Shown: positions 1 to 11,600 of the stretch, piece after piece | Layout: each line of letters opens with the position of its first letter | Position numbering within the stretch: the first letter of the stretch is position 1 | From: Raphanus sativus | Lineage: Eukaryota > Streptophyta > Magnoliopsida > Brassicales > Brassicaceae | NCBI RefSeq assembly: GCF_000801105.2 | Contig: NC_079517.1 | Location: 5,146,001 to 5,210,000 of the forward strand | Direction: 5' to 3' | Length of the DNA: 64,000 bases | Translations under genes and position numbers: made by a program | Notes under the pieces: model-generated | The model's input: only the letters and a program-made list of their open reading frames with translations | Told to the model about the DNA's origin: nothing | Database searches by the model: none

Positions 1-11
1 AAGATCGAAGC

Positions 12-16
12 AAAAA
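12..16 (-). terminator. Pol III T-run terminator of the tRNA-Gly gene
   Basis: Five consecutive T residues on the minus strand lie three bases past the tRNA 3' end, the usual Pol III stop signal. Confidence 0.7.
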
Positions 17-19
17 TAA

Positions 20-90
20 TGCACCAGCCGGGAATCGAACCCGGGTCTGTACCGTGGCAGGGTACTATTCTACCACTAGACCACTGGTGC
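20..90 (-). tRNA. tRNA-Gly (anticodon GCC)
   Basis: Read on the minus strand the 71 bases fold as a cloverleaf. The acceptor stem GCACCAG pairs with CTGGTGC and is followed by discriminator A. An A-box-like GGTCTAGTGGTA and a B box GGTTCGATTCC are present. The anticodon loop CTGCCAC carries GCC, which reads GGC and GGT glycine codons. There is no intron. A run of five T on the minus strand just past the 3' end (12-16) fits a Pol III terminator. Length and boxes match plant tRNA-Gly(GCC). Confidence 0.97.
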
Positions 91-229
91 TTGTATGCTT
101 GACAAACTTTAATTACTAATTAGTAATTAGACTCAAAACAATGAATAATAGTACATTAGTAGTCTCACACTTCACTCGCCATGTTCAACATTCAAAGTAA
201 GAGACGCGAACTTCGTTACCTTCGCCGCC

Positions 230-2288
230 ATGACCTCCGTGCTCGAATGCTGGTCAAACCGCGGCGCCGGCGAACGCACCGACGAAGATCTAGTCGACCA
301 AGTCCTCATGTGCTCAGACGACAGGTCCGAATCCCTCACCGCCGCTGCTCCACGTTTCGATCAGACCTCATCCGCAATGCAGAAACGGCTCCAGCGTCTC
401 GGCCGCAACGTCTCCGAAGCGATCGCGTCGCTGAAGAACTCTCTCAGCCTCGATTCTTCGCGGGAAAACCAGAACGCATCAAACGGAGGAGGGAGGAGGC
501 TGGTGTGGGCCACGGTTGTGAGAAACCTCGCTAAAATGTATCCAGGTAGCCAGTTGCCGGAGAAGCTCGTCTCTAACCTCAGGAAGCATTACGATTCCTT
601 GCCTCTCAGGTAACGGTTTAAAGATATTTTGCGTCATTGTTACGCCTTCTGATTTTACGCAATGTAATTTATTATTATTATTATCGGTTTGTTAAAAGCA
701 TTAGATTAGATCTTATAATTATTGTGACTTTGTTTTTTTTTTTAACAGTTACAGTCAGGCTGGTTTTGATATGAAAGAGGTGTTTGGGCATATGAAACTG
801 ATAGAGCAAGCTTGTGGAGGAGATGACAGTCCTGTGTTTGTGATTCAAGAAGTGTGCGATGAGGAAGCTCAGGGTTTAGTGTTCAAGCTCACATTCGCTT
901 GCACTTGCTCGCTTTCTTGGTCAACTGTTTCAGCGTCTCTTGATAGTGATTCGATTTGTTGTAAGAATGTTCAGATCTTTGAGAAGAAGGGTTTGACTTT
1001 AGGAGTTGTTCTTCTTTTAATCGAGTGTGGAGAAGAGAAGTTGTTTAAGAACAAGGTGGAGAGTGCACTTAAATCTGCGGTGAGGAAGCCTAAGTTAAAC
1101 TCTGTGAAGCTCCCTTTTGGACTCTGCGGCTGTCAAGAACAGAAAGCGGGTGTAGGAGAGTTCGGGGATGTTGTTGATGAAGAGTCCATTGATCAATGCT
1201 ATGGACAAGAGTTCGACGGTTCGAATACTAGAATCCAGCTTGAAATGCCGCCACTAAACTCTAAGTTTTCTGTGTTGGTAGATGAATGGCAGACCATCCA
1301 ATCTGGCGGAGATGATATAGAGAGATGGCTACTGAGTTCGGATAGTGTCGAGTTTGGTGATAAGTTAGGACCAAACTCGTTCAAAGGAGTTTACAGAGGG
1401 AAGAGGGTGGCCGTTGAGAAACTAAAAGGATGCGATAAGGGGAATTCATATGAGTTTGAGATCCGAAAAGATTTCTTGGAGCTGATGACTTGTGGACACA
1501 AGAGCATTCTGCAGTTTCATGGTGTCTGCATTGATGAAAATCATGGGTTATGCGTGGTAACAAAGCTGATGCAAGGTGGATCACTCCGTGAACTGATGCT
1601 GAAGAAGAAAAAGCTTCAGACCAAGGAGATATTTCGAATTGCTGTTGACATAGCAGAAGGGATGAAGTTTATGAACGATCATGGAGTTGCTTTTAGAGAC
1701 CTTAACACACAGAGGATACTATTAGATAAGCAGGGAAACGCTTGTTTGGGTGATATGGGAATAGTCACCGCGTGCAAGAGTGCCAGCGAGGCCATGGAGT
1801 ACGAAACAGATGGCTATCGATGGCTTGCACCCGAGGTCTGTATTTCTGTGACGCTTTTCTTCTATAATCTCAGTTCAGTGATTTGCTTTCAGGATTATGC
1901 ATTGCTACCTCGTCATATTTGATCTGCAAGAAAATAATAAATTAGACTTGCTCCATTTTTCATCATTACATTGACTGCAGTTTTTGAAAATGGTTGACAT
2001 CAGATCATTGCGGGAGACCCGGAGAAGACGAGTGAGACTTGGATGAGCAATGCGTATAGTTTTGGGATATTGCTTTGGGAGATGGTGACAGGAGAGGAGG
2101 CTTATGGATCTTGCTCGCCAGTACAAGCAGCTGTTGGGATTGCAGCTTGTGGGTTAAGACCGGAGATCCCAAAGGAATGCCCTCAAGTCCTCAGATATCT
2201 TATGAACAAATGCTGGAGCACTTGTCCCTCCACACGCCCTAGATTTTCTCATATCCACTGCGTCTTGCTCCGTGCCATCTCACGGTAA
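230..2288 (+). CDS. Kinase-domain protein with degenerate catalytic residues (At5g07140 type)
   Basis: Three exons, 230-609, 749-1835 and 2004-2288, joined at GT-AG introns, give 583 residues; the family member I recall in Arabidopsis is about the same length. The start at 230 is the first ATG in the frame that runs into exon 2. Residues 1 to about 320 form a plant-specific N-terminal region. Residues from about 325 resemble a Raf-like/TKL kinase fold: a glycine-loop-like LGPNSFKG, then VAVEKL, FRDLNTQR, DMG and APE, and a C lobe with the SFGILLWEM motif. The beta-3 lysine position is Glu350 (Lys is next to it), the HRD-loop asparagine is Arg, and DFG is DMG. The HRD aspartate (Asp444) remains. 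I infer weak or no phosphotransfer and a possible scaffold role. No signal peptide is visible. The protein is probably cytosolic; its partner is unknown. Confidence 0.93.
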
Positions 2289-2788
2289 CTAGATCAAACT
2301 CTCTCTTCCACGGTCTCCACGAATTGAACTGTGGTTTTTTTGAAGAAACATGTAGCAGCACATATTTCATTAACAGGTTCATTGTAAGCCTCTTTGCAAG
2401 CCCACTTTCGTTTTACATTATGGGCTCAATGGATTTGAATATAATAAAGTAACGATTGATTATGGCTTAGCTCCTTGGAAAATATAACGATGTTGATTTC
2501 AATTTTTTATGTGACTATGGAGAAAAAAAAAAACCAAGTCAAAGTTTACTGAGTCAATCTCTAGATGGAAAGACAGTATCGTGCATTGCAAATGGTACCA
2601 ACATTTAAAAATTGAGAATTGCATTCTTCATTTTGTAAGTTTCTATGGTTAACATTTGTATACATAAGAAAAAGGAGAAACGTCACAAAACTTTTAAACA
2701 TCTTGCTGAAGTTTATTGTGAGCAACTTGTAATTGTTACTCAGAAAATAACAAGTCAAAAGACAAAAGAAAGTGAAGAAGGTGGGTGA
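2289..2788. other. Intergenic: 3' flank of kinase-like gene and promoter of LRR gene
   Basis: AT-rich spacer of about 570 bp between two genes in the same direction. It should hold the 3' UTR of the upstream gene. No repeat or RNA gene is seen in it. Confidence 0.6.
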
Positions 2789-2796
2789 TATAAAAA
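2789..2796 (+). promoter_or_regulatory. TATA box of the LRR receptor-like gene
   Basis: TATAAAAA lies 66 bp upstream of the ATG at 2862, a good distance for a short 5' leader. Confidence 0.5.
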
Positions 2797-2861
2797 GGAG
2801 CAGCCATTGATTTGTCTTCGCCTTTGGAAGAAGACTTGAACAACTCCAACATCGACAGAGT

Positions 2862-5086
2862 ATGCGTTCCGATCAACGATGGAGTTTGCTCTCCATCATC
2901 TTCCTCCTCTTCTTTCTTCCTCACAATCTCACGTTTGGACTCTGTTTCAGCACCGAAGGTACTTTTGTTTTCATCTTTCTCTGGGTATATTTAAATGTTG
3001 AGATGGGGATATTGGCATGGTGTTTTGCAGCATTGGCTCTGATGAAATTCAAAGGGAGAATAGAGAGAGACCCATTTGGAGCTCTGATGAATTGGGGAGA
3101 GCTTCCTCATTGTTCTTGGTCTGGTGTTGTCTGTTCACATGATGGAAGAGTCGTCATCTTGTAAGTCAGACATGAACAAAGTCCTAATGTAATTCATCGT
3201 TCTCAGTTTTTTTGTATAAATTGTTTCTTATTGTGTTTACGTAGAAATCTACAAGATCTCTCTCTTCAAGGAACACTTGCGCCTGAACTCGGAAACCTAA
3301 CTCACTTGAAATCTCTGTAAGTAAACGTTTTTCAAGCATCCCCTTCAAACTATAGCCTTATGTATCTACAATTTCTTTAATTTTTTCCTTGTGCAGTATT
3401 CTGAGAAACAATTCATTTTCCGGGAAAGTACCTAAAGAGGTATCAGAATTGCAGGAGCTTGAGGTTTTGGATTTGTGTGACAACAACTTTGGCCAGCCAT
3501 TTCCATTCAGCTCCAACGGTCGTAAGCTGCTTCAGATAGCCCCTCCTGGCCAGGATCCACTCTTGCGTAAATCTCCTCCTCCTCCCCCGTTACCTCCTCC
3601 TGAATCCTCAGTCGTTTTTCCTTTCCCTGATTTTCCTTTTCCTCTTCCTCCTCCTCCGTTGAATAGAGATATAAGCCCTCCTGCTGGCTCCCCAACCGAC
3701 CCGCCTGCAGCAGTTTTCCCTCCTCTAGCTCAACCTCCACCATTTACCCCTCCACCCGCTCAACCTCCACCAGTTTCCCCTCTAGCTCCCCCACCAGTTC
3801 AACGTCCTGCTATTATCAAGAAAAATAAATCTCACTTGTTTTTTATAATAGTCGGAGTGCTAGCAGGTGTATTAGTCCTCATGGGCGCAGTGGTGGCCTT
3901 CTTTCTTCTCCGGAAGCAAAAGGTAATAATGATAAAGTCATTGACAACAAGGAGCATTGGCCACCTTCAAGATGTTGAGATTACAGGTATTACATTTTCT
4001 TCGGTCACTCTGTTATGTTTTACTCTTTATGTATAACAGATCGGTGAGTTAGTTTACTGTACTTATGACTCATTAAGGTGTTCCTAAGCTAAAGCTATCA
4101 GAACTAGAATCTGCCTGCGAAGATTTCAGTAACATCATAGGTACCACATACTCAAACGCCACCATTTACAAAGGAACTCTCTCCACCGGCTCTGAAATTG
4201 CCGTTCTATCTGTCGCATCTGGATCCCTTCAGGACTGGTCAGCGGATCTCGAAACGCAGTTCCGACAGAAGGTAGCACCAGAACCTCTTTCTTCTATACA
4301 CTCTAGTCTCTCCTCTTCTATAAAACCAAATACAATCCTGCAATGCAGATACAGAGGTTATCCCAAGTGGACCACAAGAACTTTCTGAATGTAATCGGAT
4401 ATTGCCATGAAGACGAGCCTTTCAACAGGATGCTGGTTTTCGAGTATGCACCTTACGGATCCCTCTTCGAGCATTTGCACGGTCAGTAACGCCACTTCTT
4501 CCACAAGACAGAAGAGAGTCTACAGCCCCATCTCTCTTTTTTTTTTTAACTAACTGTCATGATATTTGCAGAGCAAGACGCAGAGCACTTGGACTGGTCA
4601 AAGAGACTGAGAATCGCAATGGGAATAGCTTACTGTGCACAACACATGCACAATCTAAACCCTAAACCCATCTCCCAAGCAAACCTCAACTCCTCTTCAG
4701 TCTACTTGACAACAGATTACGCAGCCAAAGTCGCTGACTTTACGTTCCTCAGCACCACACCACTTGACCCCAAGACCAACTATGTCCTCAGCTTTGGCGT
4801 CATTCTGCACGAGATCATCACCGGAAAGATCCCGGACCCGGATTCTCCCATCAAGGAAACCAAACCGGCGAGAGAACTTGTGGATCCGACACTGGAAAGC
4901 TTTGACGAGAATGTCCTGCAGAAAATGTGGGAAGTGGTTATCGAGTGTTTGAATCAGAGGCTGGAAATGAAGGAAGTGGTGGCTAAGCTGAGAGAGATCA
5001 CTGGAATCACGGAGGAAGCAGCGTTGCCAAGGCTATCTCCGGCGTGGTGGGCGGAGCTGGAGATTATATCCACTGAAGGAACCTAA
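2862..5086 (+). CDS. LRR receptor-like pseudokinase, MRH1 family (At5g07150 type)
   Basis: Seven exons: 2862-2958, 3031-3160, 3245-3316, 3397-3986, 4078-4271, 4349-4481 and 4572-5086. Phases agree at every junction and give 576 residues. In order they encode a hydrophobic signal peptide (residues 1 to about 31), a short LRR N-cap with CSWSGVVC, about three leucine-rich repeats, a long proline-rich juxtamembrane stretch, one transmembrane helix (about 246-271) and a kinase-like domain from about 300. The domain has no beta-3 lysine (the position reads AVLS), no HRD motif (ISQANLNSS instead) and ADF followed by T in place of DFG. It should therefore be catalytically dead. The C-terminal WWAELEI motif is typical of the MRH1-like family, which in Arabidopsis affects root hairs and tip growth. 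The acceptors at 4076-4077 and 3396 were chosen because they keep the frame and family alignment. Confidence 0.93.
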
Positions 5087-6117
5087 AAGTGTGTAGCTTT
5101 TAACATGTATGTATGTATTAACACATCAACTGCAATATGCACAGTAAAGCAATGCTTCTTTTCTTTTCTCTGTATCAACATTTTTTTTTTCATCTTTCAT
5201 GTTTGGGTATCAACTATAACCATGTCGTATACCAAAAATAATATCTTTCTATATTGGCTCAATTTAGATACCTTGTCCTGAGAGAAGACTAGAGCTTCCG
5301 TCCTCAGGCTTTTAAGAGTCACAGTCCAAAGGATCTAAATGACATGAAATGCAATAGTTGGGTTTAGAAACTGATGTCTGCATAAAACCTTGTTCTCTTC
5401 ATACAGAGACGCATTTATACTCATTGACTTACACTGGGTTAGGCCTTTCTCCATGTCCGGCCCATATAACAATCTCATTTTAACTCTTGGAAATATCATA
5501 GGCGGGGGAAATCATGTCTTTCTCTGACGATATCTTCCAGTCACACCCTTACGTTGAATAAGTATCAACGAAGCTTCTAATTATTTTTAATTGTGATATT
5601 TGTATGTTTTGGTTGTATAGATATGCGTGTGTCCGAAAAATAAAAAACAGAAAGCAATTAGTCAAAAAGCAAAGGAGAGTTAGGAGACGTTGGTGTGTGT
5701 ATGCATGGGAATCATTTTATAGCCGTTTGTTTTGTAACTCTCTATACATGCGTTTCTAATACTCATTCAGAATTGGCAGTTTCTACTATTAACAGACAAA
5801 TCCATTTTTGACGTAACGAAACAGAATACTGTAACAAGTGTACGTACAAATCTACGCATGGAAATCATTACATAGTTTTAAATTTTCATTACTCAGGAAA
5901 CGTTTTGATATGAGTTATTTTATATAATCCAACCGAGCAAACTATAGTAAACATTAATGCGGTCAACTTGATTTTGTTTAACAATTCTTATAACGGAAGA
6001 AGATGCAATCGAAACATAAATGATACTGCTTACTGACTTGACAATAGGAACATTCTGTAAAATGAAACACATGAAAAACTTGGGTGGAACTAGTGATAAG
6101 AAGGTGCATGGGGGTAA
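5087..6117. other. Intergenic between convergent genes
   Basis: About 1 kb of AT-rich DNA between the 3' ends of the LRR gene (plus) and the bZIP gene (minus). It should hold both 3' UTRs. No ORF, RNA gene or clear transposon terminus is seen. Confidence 0.6.
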
Positions 6118-6923
6118 TCAAATCATACGAGCCATTTTCTTCTTCAGCCTCTCTATCTCCGCTGTGTTGGCCTCAATCTCTCCTGTTAATAGCATTATAG
6201 TTACTATTGCTATATCAATTCAAGATATGTATCTAAATAAGTATTCTTTTTTTTTGGTCAAAAATAACTATTCTATATATATATATACCTTGACTGGAAA
6301 TAAAATAGTGAAGCCAGCCAGACATACACTCCTTAAGCTCCATTTGCTCACGTTCTAGACATTGCTTCTGCTCACTCGCCATCTCTACTTGGGAACGCAA
6401 CATATTCACCTGCCACTAAATATATTCACATTTGTTATTATGAAACATTAGATATAACCCACTAAGATTAATTAAATAGCAAAAGTAGTATCCATATATA
6501 TAGAGAGACAGAGATATAGATACCTGGAGGTCCCTCGATTTCGTCACTAGATTATCAATATATTGAAGCTTCTTCCACCTTGACTTCTGAGCCGCAACAC
6601 GGTTCGAAACAATGCTATATAATTTCACACAAAGACCAAAATTAAGTTGATTATGGTTTATATACGTATCAAACTGTAAGATGAATAATAAAACTTTTGT
6701 GCCAAAATAAAAGAAAAAGATAAATAATTAAACGTGATCAAATTATGTAACCAGACCGTCTGAGCTTCTTCGGGTCCATGGCAGGGTCAATATTCTGACG
6801 CAGACGAATGGTGAAGCCAGGCTCTACTTCATAGTTGACGTAACCTACTTTCTTCTCTTCCTCTTGGCTACCACCATTAGACACTTGAAACGACGTCGGC
6901 ACGGGAAAGCTCGGGTCGGACAT
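6118..6923 (-). CDS. Small bZIP transcription factor (At5g07160 type)
   Basis: Four exons on the minus strand: 6757-6923, 6524-6614, 6289-6409 and 6118-6182. They join in phase to 147 residues. The basic region spans the first splice junction and reads DPKKLRRIVSNRVAAQKSR, with the diagnostic N-x7-R spacing. A zipper of spaced leucines follows, through NLV, DLQ, MLR and CLE, and then a short basic tail. Proteins with this basic region bind DNA as dimers in the nucleus. The start at 6923 is preferred over an in-frame ATG at 7043 because a TATA box lies between them. The third exon is extended to the donor at 6288. An earlier GTATGT donor would create a stop at the junction, so the last junction is the least certain. 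Confidence 0.85.
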
Positions 6924-7014
6924 GTTTTCTGTTGTAATTAAATTCAATGAAGACAAGAAAGTGTTCAAACCTTCAAGATAATCTATAATGTGAGTTGTAC
7001 TACTTTCGAGTTCT

Positions 7015-7022
7015 GTATTTAT
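7015..7022 (-). promoter_or_regulatory. TATA box of the bZIP gene
   Basis: TATAAATA on the minus strand lies about 90 bp upstream of the ATG at 6923 and downstream of the alternative ATG at 7043. It therefore argues for the shorter protein. Confidence 0.55.
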
Positions 7023-7023
7023 A

Positions 7024-8675
7024 GTGAGTAAACTACATGTCAAATCCCTTATTTAGCCTTCTTAACTCTTAAGTAATTTAGCAGGACTTGATATTTACTA
7101 ACAATAATTACTAGAAATATGTATAAAATATCGTATATTGTACCACTAAACAAATATTCCTTCCGTTTATATTAGTTGTCGTTCTAGATTTATGCACACC
7201 GATTTAGAAACATATGATTTTGTATATTCTCAAAATAGAAACACGATTATCTATATACTTAACCATATTTTAATCAATAAAAAATCTAATGGAGAATCTT
7301 ATTAATAAATTTTGCATTAAAACTTTTAAACGATACTTATTTTGAAACAAAAAAAAATTTTACAACGACAAGTAAATCGAAAAAGAGAAAATAATAAAAG
7401 TATAGCTAGTAAGTTTTAGTTATGCAATATGAAATTTTTATATAGAAGAAGTTTTTTTATTATTAACTTTGGGTATTCCAAATCTATTAAACGATTCACA
7501 CTAATCTCTAATGAAAAATTCCTATGGATAATTTTTCTTTGGATACATATTCGATTTGTGTTCAATTTTTCTTTTTAAAGTAAAAATTAAATATCAAAAA
7601 ATAAATAAAACATAAAAAATATAATTTCGAATAAAATGTTTGTATACATAATCTGACACGGTACCGAACCGAATCCAAACTGAAAATCGACCAAATATTC
7701 ATTGGATACGTTTTTTAAATAACCGATTTATCCGGAACCGAACAGTTTTTACTCGTAACAGATCTGAATACCCGAAGCGAAGTCCCAACCCTAGTTCTAA
7801 TCATGTTTCTTTACCACTTGACCATATTGTCTCCCGGACAAAAGAAATTATGAATTGGTTAAAATAAGTACGTTAATATGCGAATAACATAGTAGGAGAG
7901 GAGCAGAAGATTTTCATTTTTTTAACCTGCCAGTTTTTGTGTTCTGTATTTCAAAACTATTACCTAAACCACAAACTTCCAAAAGAACACCAACCAGCTT
8001 TCAGAGGGTTTCTCAAAGAAAATTTTCACAATGATTTATATCTTGTGAATCTACATGAGAGTACATGAGGAAGTACTCATTAGTTTTTTTACGGCTCACA
8101 TTTGGGTGAAAGCTTAAACTTACATATGATATATGCTCTTTAATTAGATTTGCATTGCTTGTGAGCTGTCATCAATGAGAACTATACAAAACATATGTAC
8201 TCCGTCTATTTCATATTACAGTTAGTTTTCTTTTGCTTCAAGTTATAGAAGTTTTCAAAGATAATTTACTTTTATTAGGTATTGTATGACCAATCAAATT
8301 ACATAAATTAATTTAGTATTGGATCAATTATATCTAGTTTGTACAACAAATGATACTTTTAAAAAATAATAATTCTATTAATTTTGTGATATTAACTAAA
8401 ACTACAAATATAATGAAATAGAGAGAGGGTAGAAGAGCATTAATGGATATGATAGAGCATTAAAGAGGAGATTGAAAGACTTTTAAAGAACTCGTGAAGA
8501 TGTCCCATAGAAACCCACATTTAACTTCAACTACTCTTTTTCATCTATACCATACCATGTTATCGTCTTTAATGTTTCTCTTTCCAGAACAAAGCCCCAA
8601 ATAAACCACATAAAAAACCAGCCCCTCCATCCTTGCACCACAAGAAACCCAAAAAGAAAAAAAAAGAGCAGCAAC
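7024..8675. other. Intergenic between the bZIP gene and ERL2
   Basis: About 1.65 kb of AT-rich sequence. It includes upstream DNA of the bZIP gene, the 3' flank of ERL2 and a stretch near 7655-7790 rich in ACCGAACCGAAT-type words that look like a dispersed repeat. No gene or complete element is visible. Confidence 0.5.
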
Positions 8676-11600
8676 TTATAAGCTGCTTTTGGAGATAGCT
8701 TCACGGAACTGAACAAACCACTGCGGTGATGTTGTCTCTGAGGAATGGCTTTCACGCCGTTCTTCCACACCCTGCAGTTTCGCAGGAGAAGGCGGCTTCT
8801 TCGGAGGTGGAGACGGGAGAAGAGAAAGCAGAACCCTAGCGACCTCCTGCATCGTAGGTCTCTCCATAGGGTTTCGCTTAGTGCACAAGAGTGCCAACTG
8901 AAACGTCTTCTTGATGTGCCCTGAGTCCACGCAAGTCACTGAAACCTCTGCATCAACCGCATCCATCACTGTGTTATCATCTGCCTTCGACAGTATCTGC
9001 ATCAAAAACCAAATAACACATTACTTTGTTTCCTACAACAGAGGAGCCTTTAGAACTCATACCATCTGATGCAAGTTGGCCTCATTGTCCACAGCCTTCT
9101 TCCCGGTAAGAAGCTCAAGAAGCACGACACCAAAGCTGTAAACATCAGACTTCTCGTTCAGCCGAGAAGTACGAGCATACTCTGGATCTATATACCCTAT
9201 GGTTCCAAGAACATAGGTCGAAGCATATGTTTTGGCAGCTGGTATGCTCTTGGCGATCCCAAAATCCGACAGACGCGCCTCGAAGTTCCCATCGAGTAGT
9301 ATGTTCGATGATTTGACGTCCCTATGGATGATCCTAGGTGTGCAGTCATGGTGAAGATACGCAAGCCCTTGCGCAGCTCCAACGGCTATCTTCAGCCTCG
9401 TCTCCCAGTCGAGCTTCACTTTCTTCCCAGCAGGCCCATGGAGAAGGTCCCAGAGAGATCCGTTCTCCATGTAGTCGTAGAAGAGGAGGTTGCCAAGAGG
9501 AGGAGACAAGGCGTACCCGTGCAAGCTCACGACGTTCCTGTGTCTTATGCTCCCGATGGTCTCGAGCTCGGTCTCGAACTCGCGCAGGTTGTGGGGATGG
9601 TGGTTGTAGATTCGCTTAATGGCAATAGGTCGGGAGGTTTTGGAGGTGCACCTGTAAACCGTGCTGGAAGCGCCGTATCCGATCACGTACTTGTCGCTGA
9701 GGTTGTCGGTGAGTCTCATGATGTCATCGAACGTGTGAATAGCCATGTCCATGTGAAGAATCACCAGCTTTGTTGAACTTTGAGATCGTTTTGGAGAACT
9801 TTGCAAGACGTTTTTGTGCTGCTTTGACTTGTAAACCGCAATGAGGATCATGCATATGAGAGTAATGAAACCGAGAACCATACATATCACGGAAGTTCTG
9901 GTGAACACTGTCAAGGGAAAGAGAAGTTAAGAAAAAGAAAAAGAGAGTAGAAAAGGGATAAGTGGGGAGTTTTCAGATACCTTGTGATTTGGGCAAAGAA
10001 GGGCCACATATGGATCCAACCCAGTCCCCGCAGAGAAATGGATTCCCAAAGAAGCTATAAACGAAAGAACATCATAATCTGATATACTGATCATATGAGA
10101 GGTTAAGGAATATAGAAAAGTTTATATACCTGGCTGGAGCAAAATGTGAGAAGTTTTTCATAGGTGGGATAGTTCCAGATAGATTGTTGAAAGAGATGTT
10201 CCTATGAAGGCATGAAAGAAGTATTTGATTAAGGAGACTGTTAATAACATTGTTAACAAAAGAAGAAGACTCACAGATTGACAAGACTGAAGCAATTCGT
10301 TAGCTGATCTGGAATCTTCCCATGGATCTTATTGTTGTTCAGTAATCTGTGTACAAAGAAGAATAAAAAAGAAATTGAGTTTAAAGTGTGGTTTTAAAAT
10401 GTAGAGGAGAGAAGGTGATAGTTTTTACTTACAGGGAGTTAATGTTCTGCAAAAGGCCAAGCTCAGTTGGAATGACACCGGAGAGAAAGTTGAATGAAAC
10501 ATCGCTGTAGAAAGTAAGGAGAAAAAAGTAGGTAAAGAGGATGTTTTGTCATAAACGAGAAAGACACTTTGAGCAGAGAAAGAGACAAAACTTTTACATG
10601 ATCTGAATGCTTCGAAGGTTCCCAAACTCTGCAGGCAATGGTCCATTGAGATAATTTCTGCTCAGGTTTCTGAAAATTAAAGCATGTCTAAGTCAACAAA
10701 CAGGAAAAAGATAGTGAAGAGACTGTTCAGGGGTTCATGAAGAGACAGACATACAAGATGAGAAGATGCTCAAGATCACCAAGTGTTAATGGTATTGGTC
10801 CTGAGAAACTGTTGCCAGATAAATCTCTGTAACCAAAAGAAGCTTATATGAGTTGAGTTGGTCTACATATAAATATGAAGAAAGGGGATTTAATGCACCA
10901 GGAAATAACATTACAAGGTATCAAGATTGATAATATGGCCAAGCTCAGCAGGTATTTTGCCCTTGAAGCTGTTTGAGGAAAGATTTCTGCAATTTCACAG
11001 CATTGACAGACTCAAGATCAACACAGACGAATAAATCAAATGCTGTTTATGCAAAATCTTTGAAGCTTACAAATAAGTCAAGCTTCCTAGATTCCGAAAT
11101 CCAAGAGGGATGGAGCCATTTAGCAAGTTCCCATGCACATTGCTTAAAAACAAGAAAGGCAGAATAAGCTTGATGATTCTAAAGAGAGGTAAGCACACTA
11201 AAAAAGTCTCAGGGTCATATACAATTGATTTAACGCCGCACAGGAGCTAATGTTAGATGGAATCGGCCCTACAAGATGGTTGTTTGCGAGATTCCTACAG
11301 AGTGGTGGAAAGACACACTAGTCAGCCAGCTTAATAAATAAAGAAAAAAATGATTTTGACAAGTAAACTTACAATTCAAACAATTGTTCCAGCTTCCCAA
11401 GCTCAGGTGGGATGGTTCCTACTAGTTCATTATCATTTAGTTGCCTGTGAAATGGTAAACACCTCAAAACAGATTAGATTTGAGTTTTGAGTTGGACTAC
11501 TTATAGTTAAGGTGCAAAAAATTTCAATCTTACAAATAGCTGAGTCGAGACATATTGCCAAGCTCAGGTGGGATTGGTCCTGTGAGCTTGTTGCCATGGA

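Noticed and set aside
181..534. 117-codon open frame overlapping the first exon of the kinase-like gene
   Set aside because: Arginine-rich frame-shift shadow; the +2 frame starting at 230 splices on into the kinase domain.
6924..7043. N-terminal extension of the bZIP protein from the ATG at 7043
   Set aside because: A TATA box at 7015-7022 lies downstream of that ATG, so transcripts probably start after it.
9324..9776. 150-codon plus-strand frame opposite the ERL2 kinase exon
   Set aside because: Antisense shadow of a conserved coding exon; no independent features.
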